Shown here: one piece after another, positions 1 to 7,960 of the stretch
Layout: each line of letters begins with the position of its first letter
Numbering within the stretch: position 1 is the stretch's first letter
Source: Candidatus Gastranaerophilales bacterium
GTDB lineage: Bacteria; Cyanobacteriota; Vampirovibrionia; Gastranaerophilales; Gastranaerophilaceae
Length of the DNA: 64,000 bases
NCBI GenBank assembly: GCA_944322785.1
Contig: CALUPW010000008.1
Coordinates: 1 to 64,000, forward strand
Reading direction: 5' to 3'
Position numbers and translations under genes: made by a program
Notes under the pieces: generated by a model
Database searches by the model: none
What the model saw: the letters and a program-made list of their open reading frames with translations, nothing else
What the model was told of the DNA's origin: nothing

Positions 1-58
1 TTTTGATAAGAATCGGCAGAAATTTAGGCTTAAAAATTCTCTATAAAAAATCACATGC

Positions 59-82
59 AAAAAACCGCCCACTGTGGGCGGG
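59..82 (-). terminator. Rho-independent terminator of tRNA-Ser
   Basis: Six-base-pair GC stem (CCGCCC at 65-70, GGGCGG at 76-81) with a 5-nt loop. Read on the minus strand it is followed by a run of six T. It lies about 50 bases downstream of the minus-strand tRNA, so it most likely ends that transcript. The plus strand has a shorter T run (83-86), so it may work weakly in both directions. Confidence 0.75.
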
Positions 83-130
83 TTTTCAAAATCTTATCTG
101 CACTGATTCTCAGTTTGCGGACTAAAAAAC

Positions 131-219
131 GGAGTAACAGGGATTTGAACCCTGGATGCAGGTTAGACCCACATAACACCTTAGCAGGGTGCCGCCTTCA
201 GCCACTCGGCCATTACTCC
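131..219 (-). tRNA. tRNA-Ser (anticodon GCT)
   Basis: The minus strand folds as a class II tRNA of 89 nt. The acceptor stem pairs GGAGTAA with TTACTCC, the D arm contains GCCGAGTGGCTGAAGGC, and the anticodon loop CTGCTAA sits on a CACC/GGTG stem, giving anticodon GCT. A long variable arm is typical of serine tRNAs, and the T arm contains GGTTCAAATCC. CCA is not encoded. Serine identity rests on the anticodon and the long variable arm. Confidence 0.95.
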
Positions 220-317
220 GTATTTGAATTGTCATGCGAATCTTAATTCGCTTTATATTTCAACTATAACACAAAAATATTTTTTTCGTAATGTTTTGAA
301 AAAAATATTTTTACTAG

Positions 318-323
318 TATAAT
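318..323 (+). promoter_or_regulatory. Putative -10 box upstream of the bifunctional-nuclease gene
   Basis: A perfect TATAAT lies 53 bases before the ATG at 376. A TTGAAA at 297-302 could serve as -35, but the 15-base spacing is short, so the -35 assignment is weak. Confidence 0.35.
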
Positions 324-375
324 ATTTTTGGAAAAGACTTGCCTTAATCCGGCGGACGAAAAAGAAAGGTATTTT

Positions 376-891
376 ATGATTGAGATGAAAGTTATGGGCA
401 TAGCCCTTGATACAAGAACAGGTTCTCCTATTGTTGTTCTGCATGACAAAGAAAACAGAAAAGCTCTTCCTATATGGATAGGTTCGGCGGAGGCAAGCGC
501 AATTATCAGAAAAATCGAAAATCTCACGGTTTCAAGACCGATGACACACGATTTGATTGTCAATATGATTGAAAAAATGGGATATGAACTTGATAAAATC
601 GAAATTAACGATGTTGAAAAAGAAACCTATTATGCAACATTATTTTTGCGGGATAAAGAGGGGAATATAACTGAAATTGATTCCCGTCCGTCTGATGCGA
701 TTGCTGTTGCAATAAGGGTGGATGCTCCGATATTTGTTACGGCAAACGTTATTTCAAACGGATCGGTATCAACTGACAGCGCAAAAGATGAAGAAGAAGC
801 TCAGGAATTTAAAAAATTCGTTCAAAGCATCAAGCCTTCAGATTTTGAAAAACTTATGAAAAATAACGAACATCACGAGAGCGACCAGTAG
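376..891 (+). CDS. Bifunctional nuclease family protein (BFN/DUF151)
   Basis: The 171-residue protein matches the bifunctional nuclease (DUF151) family. It starts MIEMKVMGIALD, carries the conserved block LPIWIGSAEASAI near residues 31-43, and has the family signature DSRPSDAIAVAIR near 105-117. Founding plant members have RNase/DNase activity; bacterial members are common in Cyanobacteriota and other phyla and their substrates are poorly known. The frame is open upstream, but the ATG at 376 is preferred because GAAAGG lies just before it. It follows a TATAAT box and stands apart from the next gene. The C-terminal tail (about residues 135-171) is acidic and low in complexity. Confidence 0.85.
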   Translation: MIEMKVMGIALDTRTGSPIVVLHDKENRKALPIWIGSAEASAIIRKIENLTVSRPMTHDLIVNMIEKMGYELDKIEINDVEKETYYATLFLRDKEGNITEIDSRPSDAIAVAIRVDAPIFVTANVISNGSVSTDSAKDEEEAQEFKKFVQSIKPSDFEKLMKNNEHHESDQ

Positions 892-984
892 AAATAATTC
901 TATTTTTGTAAAGAATGTAACAAATACTGAGGATTTTGAAATTTTGCTTTTTGGAAATTTTTTATAAATTTGGAGAGCATAAAA

Positions 985-1191
985 ATGAACATAGATAGAA
1001 TTCAACCTAGTTACATTCAAAAGGTCGATGCTGTCAGCTTTTTCGAGGCACAGAGAAAAAATCCGGCAAAACAAAACAACTTTTTTAACAGCGGATTATT
1101 CACCTCAATAACCGAAGGCGGGCATAACTTAAACTACCCGAAAGTAGCAGGCAGCGAGACTTTAGCAAAAAATCTGGATTTAGTTGCTTAA
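985..1191 (+). CDS. Small protein of unknown function, 68 aa
   Basis: The ATG at 985 follows a GGAGAG site at 972-977. The product has no signal peptide, membrane helix or recognised domain. Its last residues, LAKNLDLVA, resemble the C-terminus of the next small protein (CAEKLDLLA), and both have a glycine pair about 20 residues from the end. The two are therefore probably diverged members of one lineage-specific family arranged in tandem. It is separated from the next gene by 83 bases that contain a promoter-like element. A coding role is supported by the ribosome site and the resemblance to its neighbour; function is not known. Confidence 0.6.
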   Translation: MNIDRIQPSYIQKVDAVSFFEAQRKNPAKQNNFFNSGLFTSITEGGHNLNYPKVAGSETLAKNLDLVA

Positions 1192-1230
1192 CATTTTGTA
1201 ATATTTTACAAAAAACAGGCAATTTTTAAA

Positions 1231-1266
1231 CCAATATTTCCTTTATTATAATATAGGGAATATTGG
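1231..1266 (+). promoter_or_regulatory. Inverted repeat flanking a -10 box (operator-like)
   Basis: Perfect 8-bp inverted repeat, CCAATATT at 1231-1238 and AATATTGG at 1259-1266, with TATAAT at 1247-1252 between the arms. The right arm runs into the GGAG ribosome site of the gene starting at 1275. The arrangement would suit a repressor operator over a promoter, or a short 5' hairpin at the ribosome site. Confidence 0.4.
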
Positions 1267-1274
1267 AGATTATT

Positions 1275-1481
1275 ATGTTCGGATTAGACATCTCAAAACT
1301 AAGTTCTGCAAACCGCTCAAACTATGTAAATTATGCGGGTTTACAACAAGGCGGAAATTTTGTAAAAAACACATTTGCATTTACTGCAAACCCTCAACAC
1401 CCGAAAACTAAAAGCGATTTTACACGTGAGCAGCTTTGCGGCGGACACATTTGTGCTGAAAAATTAGATTTACTCGCCTAA
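1275..1481 (+). CDS. Small protein of unknown function, 68 aa, relative of the preceding one
   Basis: It starts at an ATG seven bases after GGAG and encodes 68 residues beginning MFGLDISKLSS. No known domain is visible. It contains two cysteines near the C-terminus (LCGGHICAEKLDLLA), and the C-terminal LDL(V/L)A pattern is shared with the 68-residue protein just upstream. Both have the same length, both have a GG motif shortly before the end, and both lack a signal peptide. The gene has its own promoter-like element and is followed by a good terminator, so it is probably a single-gene transcript. Confidence 0.6.
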   Translation: MFGLDISKLSSANRSNYVNYAGLQQGGNFVKNTFAFTANPQHPKTKSDFTREQLCGGHICAEKLDLLA

Positions 1482-1555
1482 GACTAAAGATTTACAGCAG
1501 AAAGAAATTATTTTTAGTATTTGTGTTATAAATCAGTTTTGGCGCATTAAACTGC

Positions 1556-1594
1556 GGAGTATATGAATAATACGATACTCTGCTGTTTTTTTTG
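1556..1594 (+). terminator. Rho-independent terminator
   Basis: Nine-base-pair stem (GCGGAGTAT with ATACTCTGC, one G-T wobble), 12-nt loop, then TGTTTTTTTT. It ends the small gene stopping at 1481. Confidence 0.75.
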
Positions 1595-1727
1595 TTGAAT
1601 GCACAAAGTCCGACAACTCTTTCTTCATTCTTAAACAAATTTTTCAGAAATTCCATACTTACTACATCCTTCTTTTTTGTTGTATAATGTTTTTAAGGAT
1701 TGTATTAGAAAAGTCAAGGAGGTATTT

Positions 1728-1931
1728 ATGGCAGAAAAAATTACAAAAGAAATGAATATTATGGATATAGTACAAGCATGCCCCGAAAGCATCGGTGTTT
1801 TTCAAAAATACGGATTAGGATGCATCGGATGTGCGGCAGCTCATTTTGAAAATCTTGAAGCGGGCGCAAAAGTTCACGGATTTGATCCTGATGAAATGGT
1901 TGCTGAAATCAATGCTTTAATTGAGGAATAA
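1728..1931 (+). CDS. DUF1858 domain protein (redox-disulfide type)
   Basis: The 67-residue protein starts at an ATG seven bases after AAGGAGG, one of the best ribosome sites in the window. The DUF1858 fold is visible almost end to end: MNIMDIVQACPESIGVFQKYG, then GLGCIGCAAAH with a CxxC pair, then the helix ending in EMVAEINALIEE. Proteins of this type are small cytoplasmic helix bundles whose conserved cysteines are thought to be redox-active; they often accompany hybrid-cluster and other anaerobic metabolism genes. No such partner is adjacent here, and a strong terminator follows directly, so it is probably monocistronic. Confidence 0.85.
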   Translation: MAEKITKEMNIMDIVQACPESIGVFQKYGLGCIGCAAAHFENLEAGAKVHGFDPDEMVAEINALIEE

Positions 1932-1955
1932 GAGTTATCAAAATAATTACATGTT

Positions 1956-1990
1956 AAGAACACCGCAGATATCTGCGGTGTTCTTTGTGT
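1956..1990. terminator. Bidirectional terminator, 30-base perfect palindrome
   Basis: Two 15-base arms (1956-1970 and 1971-1985) pair perfectly, starting AAGAACACCGCAGAT, with T-rich sequence on both sides. It separates the plus-strand DUF1858 gene from the minus-strand gene ending at 2022. Confidence 0.75.
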
Positions 1991-2021
1991 GTAACTGTTT
2001 ATTATTAGGAGTTTAATTATT

Positions 2022-4112
2022 TTATCTATTTAAAAATCCGGCCATTGTAGGCTGGGCTGCAGCTTTAGCTGCAGTAAGCCTGTTCTGGTTTATTTGCTGT
2101 GCTGACATTGCAGAAACAGTCTGATTATTTTTTGCGGCTTCTTCTGCAAGACGCTGTTTTTCTTTATTTTCTTTTGTCATTCTTTCACAATATCTTGCAA
2201 GCCATATCATGAATGCCGGAACTAAAAAGATTATTGAAGCAAATTCAAATGAACTGTTCAATGTTTTTGCTATACGGACAAACTTGTTATCAGGACTTTC
2301 AAATGCCTTGTAGATTTTATCAAGTTCTGATGAATTTTGTTCTTTTGCAACACGGAACTTTTGTATAAGTTCATCCATTGTAACTTCTTTAAGTTTTTTG
2401 CCGCCCAGAATATTTTCTGCAGCTTCTTTAACTTCTTTATCCATGCGGAATACTTTTCTCGGGTCTCCGCCTGTTTTGTTAAGAAATTCAATATAACCTA
2501 AAATGCCGTCTTTATACTGTTTCAAATTGCTGTGTTTTGAGGCTAACTGGTCGCTGCCTAGAACATTTACTCCTTTACCTGCAGTTACATAGTTTTTAAG
2601 TTTGTAAATAAAACCTTTATCATGATCTTTCGGTTTTACATTCAAAGCAAGACCGGAAAGTTTTGCAAATGCGGTTGAAAACATTCTTGACAAGGCTTTC
2701 GCACCGAACAATATGGCTGTAAAACTTGCAATATCACGAACAAGAATTTCTCGTCTGTCATGCTCGCCTTTTGCATCCCGAAGCCTCGGCGGCAGGCAGA
2801 ACCCGAATAACAAAGTCAACATTGCAGGAACTGACATTGAAGGTCCGTCAAATTCAAAGGTATCGGAAAGTTTTTTAAGCCATCCGCCTTTCAAGACTAT
2901 TTTGCCTGCGTTTTCGTTTACTGCAGACATAGCACCTGTAAAGGGAACATCTTTTGCCTTTTTATCATCCGCTTTTTTATCAGTTTCTTTTTTATTTTCC
3001 GTTTTTGCTTCTTCTGCAGTTTCCTGTGACACCCCGACTTCATCCGGATTGTTTTTAATTCCCATATTATACAATTTCGGAATAACATCATAAAATCCGA
3101 CGACTGCAAAGAACATCGCAAAATTAGAGAGGAATCTTGAACCTGAACGGCGGATATTGAAAGATTTTAAGAATTTGTCAAAATCTTTTGCGGAGTCTTT
3201 TTTAAGATAATTGTGCGCCGATTTAATTACATCATCAGTATAATCTATCATGTTGCCGAGCATTTTGTTAAATGACACGGAAACAGGATTTTCACGCCAG
3301 TTTACTTTTATTGTTGCTTCCAGCTCATTTTTGGTCGGACTTACAATACTTTTACGCAAATCCATAAATTCGCCCACAAGTTCTGAGGTCAAATCTTCCC
3401 TCATACCGGGAGTTTTTTTGCCGATAAAATGCTTCCAGAATCCTTTTGACTTTGCAGACTCAATTTCCAGCAGCTTATTTGCCATTTTTTCTGCCTGAAC
3501 ATCATAATTAATTGATGGCGCATTGTCCAGAGATGCTTTCAAGGTAGCTTCAAACATCTGTTTGTATAAATCAAATTTTATCGGTCGTGTTTGTTTTGCA
3601 TCTTTTAAGTCTGTAAGGTCTTTAATAAAATCTTTATTCTTAATTAATGAGTCATGGAATTTTTCACCAAAGGTATTAATCATATTTATAGGAACATTGT
3701 TTGCACGCCCTGAATATTTTTTAATTCCGGCCATAATCATTGCAGGGATTAAAAAGGCACTGGGACCTGACAAAATTTCACGAATACCTTCTCTTCTTGC
3801 AAATGTCCAGTTGTAGGGGCCTATTTTTTTACCTGTTTCTTCTCCAGTAACCGGGTCTTTTTCCCGTTTACGACCACGGTTTAACCCTTCCCAGATTCTG
3901 GGGGCAACCATACCGATACCATCCTGAGCAATAAAGGATGCTGCAAAACCGCCTCTTGAGATTGCATCCGTAACAGTTATAACTGCATCTGATGCTGCTA
4001 CAACAGGATTAAAACCGCTTGTAAACTGCGGATTGTATTTTCCTTTTACACTTCTTTGTACGGGTTTGCCTGAGCGGGTATTGTCCGATGAACTAATTGA
4101 TTTTACTGTCAT
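2022..4112 (-). CDS. Large multi-helix membrane protein of unknown function, 696 aa
   Basis: No known domain is recognised. It is polar at the N-terminus, then has predicted membrane segments near residues 115-132, 337-352, 425-443, 455-474 and 637-655, separated by charged, lysine-rich stretches. A block near residues 82-130 (APRIWEGLNR, a K/R-rich stretch, FARREGIREI, then a hydrophobic helix) resembles the RP-x-F...D...Y-x-A-x-(R/K)-E block of the two smaller proteins at 5690-6888. The tail is rich in alanine and glutamine. Several proteins of this build occur in the window, which suggests a lineage-specific expansion. It is transcribed alone, away from trmFO. Confidence 0.8.
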   Translation of the reverse strand: MTVKSISSSDNTRSGKPVQRSVKGKYNPQFTSGFNPVVAASDAVITVTDAISRGGFAASFIAQDGIGMVAPRIWEGLNRGRKREKDPVTGEETGKKIGPYNWTFARREGIREILSGPSAFLIPAMIMAGIKKYSGRANNVPINMINTFGEKFHDSLIKNKDFIKDLTDLKDAKQTRPIKFDLYKQMFEATLKASLDNAPSINYDVQAEKMANKLLEIESAKSKGFWKHFIGKKTPGMREDLTSELVGEFMDLRKSIVSPTKNELEATIKVNWRENPVSVSFNKMLGNMIDYTDDVIKSAHNYLKKDSAKDFDKFLKSFNIRRSGSRFLSNFAMFFAVVGFYDVIPKLYNMGIKNNPDEVGVSQETAEEAKTENKKETDKKADDKKAKDVPFTGAMSAVNENAGKIVLKGGWLKKLSDTFEFDGPSMSVPAMLTLLFGFCLPPRLRDAKGEHDRREILVRDIASFTAILFGAKALSRMFSTAFAKLSGLALNVKPKDHDKGFIYKLKNYVTAGKGVNVLGSDQLASKHSNLKQYKDGILGYIEFLNKTGGDPRKVFRMDKEVKEAAENILGGKKLKEVTMDELIQKFRVAKEQNSSELDKIYKAFESPDNKFVRIAKTLNSSFEFASIIFLVPAFMIWLARYCERMTKENKEKQRLAEEAAKNNQTVSAMSAQQINQNRLTAAKAAAQPTMAGFLNR

Positions 4113-4388
4113 ATCCCTACTTTACTTTACTGAATACTACACACATACTATTTAAAAAACTTTCGTCTTACATTTATTGCCCCATTTGTCCGGTTTATTT
4201 CAAAAAGTTAACAAAGATAAATGTAATTTAAAAGATTAAGTGTAATAATTATACTTAATACGCTGTTTTTTTTCAAGTAATATACTACGATTATAACATT
4301 TTTATTCACATTTCTTTACATTATTTATTTGAAACTTATTCTTTGCAGGCAGATTGACTTTGACCTGACTTCATAATAGGATTTTATA

Positions 4389-5693
4389 ATGGATGTAATA
4401 ATTATCGGTGCCGGTCTTGCAGGTTCTGAAGCTGCTTTACAGCTTGCAAAACGAGGCATTAAAGTAAAACTATATGAAATGCGCCCTGCAATCGCAACAG
4501 GCGCTCATAAAACGGATAAATGTGCTGAATTTGTTTGTTCAAACAGTTTAGGCTCTTTTGATATCACAAATGCAAGCGGACTTCTAAAAAAAGAGATGGA
4601 ACTTCTTGGCGGCGAACTGATTAAAGCCGCATACGAATGTCAGGTGCCGGCCGGTAATGCACTTGCGATAGACAGAGAAGGATTTTCCGAAAAAATTACG
4701 AAAAAAATAGAAAACAACCCGAACATAACACTCGTTAGGGAAGAAATTACAGAAATTCCGGATACGCCTGCAATTATTGCATCAGGGCCATTGACCAGCA
4801 CATTGTTTGCAGACAGGATAAAAGAATTTACCAAAAACGAACATTTATTCTTTTTTGATGCGATTGCGCCCATTGTTGAGGCAGAAAGTATTGATTTTGA
4901 CATAGCATTCTGGCAGAACCGTTACAACAAAGGGGAGCCGTCATACATAAACTGTCCGATGAACAAAGAACAGTATGAAAATTTTTATGAAATTTTGACT
5001 AACGCACCAAGAATTGAATTGAAAGAGTTTGAAAAAAATGCAAAGTTTTTTGAAAGCTGTCTGCCTGTTGAAGTTCTGGCATCCAGAGGTGTTGATACAC
5101 TTAGATTCGGGCCTATGAAACCTATCGGACTGATTGACCCGAGAACAGAGCAGGAAAATTATGCGGTTGTGCAGTTGCGTCAGGACAACTCAGCAAAAAC
5201 TCTTTTTAACCTTGTCGGTTTTCAGACAAATTTAAAATGGGGCTCTCAAAAAGAACTTATTCATTCAATTCCGGGGCTGGAAAACGCAAATATTGTACGC
5301 TACGGCGTTATGCACAGAAATACGTTTATTAATTCCCCAAAAATCTTAAATCCGACACTTCAAACCCGTATCAGGGCGGATTTGTTTTTTGCCGGACAAA
5401 TCACAGGAACCGAAGGATATACAGAATCAATTGCATCAGGACTTCTTGCCGGAATTAACATGGCAAAATATCTTAATGGAGAAACGCCTGTTGTATTACC
5501 GAAAACAACCATGCTCGGCGCACTTACAAATTATATAACCGACCCTTCTCATGAAAAATTTCAGCCGATAAACTCTAACTGGGGTATTGTCGAAAAAATA
5601 GAGCTTCCTAAAAAAGAACGTAAAAATAAAAAACTTAAAGCAGAACTTCTGGCAAAACGGTCAGTTGAAGTTCTATCCGCCATTACAATTTAA
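4389..5693 (+). CDS. trmFO: TrmFO, folate-dependent tRNA (uracil-54) C5-methyltransferase
   Basis: This FAD flavoenzyme methylates U54 of tRNAs to ribothymidine, using methylenetetrahydrofolate. At 434 residues it has normal length for the family. Visible signatures are the N-terminal dinucleotide-binding IIIGAGLAGSEAA (residues 4-16), the TrmFO/GidA-like CAEFVCSNSLGS near 46-57, and the C-terminal FAD-binding GQITGTEGYTESIASG near 335-350. The start ATG follows a weak AGGATTTT. Its stop overlaps the stop of the convergent gene at 5690 within one TTAA. TrmFO is the usual alternative to SAM-dependent TrmA in Firmicutes, Cyanobacteriota and several other groups. Confidence 0.95.
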   Translation: MDVIIIGAGLAGSEAALQLAKRGIKVKLYEMRPAIATGAHKTDKCAEFVCSNSLGSFDITNASGLLKKEMELLGGELIKAAYECQVPAGNALAIDREGFSEKITKKIENNPNITLVREEITEIPDTPAIIASGPLTSTLFADRIKEFTKNEHLFFFDAIAPIVEAESIDFDIAFWQNRYNKGEPSYINCPMNKEQYENFYEILTNAPRIELKEFEKNAKFFESCLPVEVLASRGVDTLRFGPMKPIGLIDPRTEQENYAVVQLRQDNSAKTLFNLVGFQTNLKWGSQKELIHSIPGLENANIVRYGVMHRNTFINSPKILNPTLQTRIRADLFFAGQITGTEGYTESIASGLLAGINMAKYLNGETPVVLPKTTMLGALTNYITDPSHEKFQPINSNWGIVEKIELPKKERKNKKLKAELLAKRSVEVLSAITI

Positions 5694-6352
5694 ACTGTTT
5701 TATCCAACTTTGTATCGTTATTTTTAGTTTTTGGCTTTTTATCTTCAAGACCCAAAAATTTTAGTGCAGGATGGATAAATACATGAGAAACCTGCGGTGC
5801 GAGAATCGCAAGCCCGAAAACTGAGCCCACGATATTTCCGAATTCAATTGCACCTTTCAAATCGGTAAATTTGTCAGGATTTTCTTTGTTTAATTCGTTT
5901 AACGCAATTTCATCATATTCATCTTTTACGAGTTTTTTTACTTTATTGCCCTTGGAATCTGTTTTATAAACACCTTTGATTTCTTTTTCAAGAGTTCTCT
6001 GACGGTTGTTTAATGAAGAATCGCAGAGTTTTAAATAATGATTATACTGTTTTAATGACTGAAAATTCGGGATGCCTGAATCCGCAAAAACTTTTTTGGC
6101 GAGTTTGAATGCGCCCCGCTTAAACACAGGAACTACAAGAGCAGCATAAACAAGCAGACAGGTTGCCTGATATAAAAATTCCTTTGCTGCTGCATATTTT
6201 TTAGTATCGTTTTCAATATCATTGTCAATCAATATAAACCCCGGACGTCCGATGGATTTTAAAGTAGTTTCCATCAGCACCTGAGAATTGGTATTTGAGG
6301 TAATATTATTTAGCGAATTGCTTGTCAAAAATCTTGCGATACCCTGTATCAT
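5690..6352 (-). CDS. Membrane protein of unknown function, 220 aa (paralogue of its neighbour)
   Basis: Hydrophobic segments lie near residues 64-80 and 176-192. The block GRPGFILIDNDIENDTKKY followed by AAAKEFL and a membrane helix (residues 36-80) aligns with CRPTFTMMDKKEEPKTKKY, AIREGLTE and a helix in the adjacent upstream gene. The two are therefore paralogues and probably arose by tandem duplication. Its ATG overlaps the upstream stop codon by 4 bases, so translation is likely coupled. Between the helices is a charged, probably cytoplasmic loop of about 90 residues. No known domain was recognised. Confidence 0.75.
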   Translation of the reverse strand: MIQGIARFLTSNSLNNITSNTNSQVLMETTLKSIGRPGFILIDNDIENDTKKYAAAKEFLYQATCLLVYAALVVPVFKRGAFKLAKKVFADSGIPNFQSLKQYNHYLKLCDSSLNNRQRTLEKEIKGVYKTDSKGNKVKKLVKDEYDEIALNELNKENPDKFTDLKGAIEFGNIVGSVFGLAILAPQVSHVFIHPALKFLGLEDKKPKTKNNDTKLDKTV

Positions 6353-6888
6353 ACGCCACCTACTTTCATGCCGTATTGACTGGCGTTAGAAAACGTATGT
6401 AAACTCGGACGATTTACTACAGGCATACTTTCATAAATATTTTTAACGGGAATTTCCGGCGCATCTGATTTTATATCAAGATGTTTTGCAAGAGTTCCTT
6501 TTTCATTGTTATAAAACTTATCCATAATTGGTTTTATTGCAGCAGAACAAAGTCCGGGAATTACAAGAAGCGCAGCAACACAAACGCCGAGAAACATACA
6601 GTTTTTTGCTCCTTGTTTTTTCAATTCTTCAGGCAAAACTTTATTTGCGATTTTTGCAGACGCCTCGCCTAATCCCCAGTAAACCGGAATTGCAATAAGT
6701 TCTGTCAAACCTTCACGGATAGCTGTATATTTTTTGGTTTTCGGCTCCTCTTTTTTATCCATCATTGTGAAAGTCGGACGGCAAATACCTTTAACCGCTG
6801 CAATCGCCATTACAACGTATGTTGGTTTGTTATTTATGCCGAGATTATGGGAAATCTTTTTGAATTTGTCTATTATTGCCGTTTTCAT
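6349..6888 (-). CDS. Membrane protein of unknown function, 179 aa (paralogue of its neighbour)
   Basis: First gene of a two-gene minus-strand operon with the 220-residue paralogue. It carries the shared block CRPTFTMMDKKEEPKTKKY, AIREGLTELIAIPVYWGLGE (about residues 36-75), and a second membrane helix near 97-118 (FLGVCVAALLVIPGLCSAA). Upstream DNA separates it from the divergent ECF sigma operon, and no obvious sigma promoter faces it. Function is unknown. The conserved RP-x-F-x-x-M-D...Y-x-A-x-(R/K)-E motif may define a family with the larger proteins nearby. Confidence 0.75.
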   Translation of the reverse strand: MKTAIIDKFKKISHNLGINNKPTYVVMAIAAVKGICRPTFTMMDKKEEPKTKKYTAIREGLTELIAIPVYWGLGEASAKIANKVLPEELKKQGAKNCMFLGVCVAALLVIPGLCSAAIKPIMDKFYNNEKGTLAKHLDIKSDAPEIPVKNIYESMPVVNRPSLHTFSNASQYGMKVGGV

Positions 6889-7049
6889 ATTTCAGTCCGA
6901 ATTTTATCGCAGGATTTAAAAAGCCAAAATATTACGCTAAATCTGCATAATAACTAAAAAGTGTAAATATATTTTTTTGCTATTAAAGATTACAATATTA
7001 CAAATATTAATAAATTTCAAAAAAATTTGTAAAAAGTTCCCGTAAAAAT

Positions 7050-7078
7050 GAACTTTTATTTTTGAAATTCGTTATAAT
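7050..7078 (+). promoter_or_regulatory. ECF-type promoter of the anti-sigma/sigma operon
   Basis: GAAC at 7050-7053 and CGTT at 7070-7073 are 16 bases apart, matching the usual ECF sigma -35/-10 pattern (GAAC, 15-17 bases, CGT). A housekeeping-like TATAAT overlaps at 7073-7078. This is consistent with autoregulation by the sigma factor encoded at 7442. Confidence 0.5.
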
Positions 7079-7097
7079 AGTATAAGAGGTTACAACA

Positions 7098-7442
7098 ATG
7101 AAGGAAAAATGTACAAAATACGAAGCTTTGTTCACTTTTGCGGACGAAGATACATTAAAAGAACATTTAAAAGTCTGCGAAGACTGTAGAATGGAACAGG
7201 CAAAAATGGATAAGGTTTCGGAACTAATTAACGAAGTAAAACCGTTTTACAAAAAGAAAAGGACGTCTCCTCATCATCTTAAGGTAGCATGCATACTTTT
7301 CGCACTTGTAATCGGCGGTGCTTCATTAGGTGTGGTAGGGACAAATCAGGATGTTATGGACTATATAAAATACGGTGAAACACTGTCAGCGGAAGACTTA
7401 GGATTTCCTGTTGATTCCTACGGCTTTTTACTGGTGGAATAA
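7098..7442 (+). CDS. Zinc-finger anti-sigma factor, single membrane span
   Basis: The 114-residue protein has the anti-sigma zinc-binding motif H23-x3-C27-x2-C30 in its N-terminal cytoplasmic part, one membrane helix near residues 62-81, and a short periplasmic tail. This is the standard build of an inner-membrane anti-sigma factor that holds an ECF sigma until a periplasmic signal arrives. Its stop overlaps the sigma ATG by one base (TAATG), which keeps the two proteins in balance. The gene comes before the sigma gene, the reverse of the commonest order. The anti-sigma role is inferred from motif, topology and location. Confidence 0.8.
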   Translation: MKEKCTKYEALFTFADEDTLKEHLKVCEDCRMEQAKMDKVSELINEVKPFYKKKRTSPHHLKVACILFALVIGGASLGVVGTNQDVMDYIKYGETLSAEDLGFPVDSYGFLLVE

Positions 7443-7942
7443 TGGATTTTAAAGAAATAATCAAAAACAACAAACAACACGTAAAAAACATAATACGTCT
7501 TATTACAAAAGAAGAAGAAAATGAAGACCTTGAACAGGAGGTTTACGTAAAAGTTTGGAAAAATGCAGACAAATACAAAGAGCAGGGCAGTTTTTCAAGC
7601 TGGGTGACCACTATTGCAAAAAACGTTTCAAAGGATTATCTTAAATCCGCCTACAGAAAAAGACAGGATTTAACAACAAGTGACGAAAATGTTCTGGTTC
7701 TTGTGCGGGATAAAAAGTCCACACCTGAAAAAAGACTTATACAAACAGAAAGACAAAAACAGATAATAAAGGCAATACATGAATTAAAACCAAAATTTAA
7801 AGAAGTAATATTACTGATTGAAATTGAAGGCTTGAGTTATGAAGAATGTTCGAAAAAAATAAAATGTCCTATCGGAACGATTAAATCAAGACTTTACAAT
7901 GCAAAAAAAGAATTAGCGGAAAAGTTAGAAGACCTAATGTAA
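7442..7942 (+). CDS. ECF RNA polymerase sigma factor
   Basis: The 166-residue protein has sigma region 2 at about residues 10-75 (DLEQEVYVKVWKNADKY, FSSWVTTIAKNVSKDYLK) and region 4 at about 110-160 (ELKPKFKEVILLIEIEG, LSYEECSKKI, IGTIKSRLYNAKKEL). There is no region 3, so it is a group 4/ECF factor. It is translationally coupled to the anti-sigma gene and lies 18 bases before a CpxP/Spy-like periplasmic gene. This context suggests it responds to envelope or metal stress and drives its own operon from the GAAC...CGTT promoter upstream. Confidence 0.9.
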   Translation: MDFKEIIKNNKQHVKNIIRLITKEEENEDLEQEVYVKVWKNADKYKEQGSFSSWVTTIAKNVSKDYLKSAYRKRQDLTTSDENVLVLVRDKKSTPEKRLIQTERQKQIIKAIHELKPKFKEVILLIEIEGLSYEECSKKIKCPIGTIKSRLYNAKKELAEKLEDLM

Positions 7943-7960
7943 AAAAGAAAGGATGGTCAA

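Noticed and set aside
1492-1656. Minus-strand small gene beginning at 1656 after AAGGA
   Set aside because: The frame ends after 35 codons and runs over the terminator at 1556-1594. An overlapping frame starting at 1628 is a little longer but has no ribosome site. Neither is credible without homologues.
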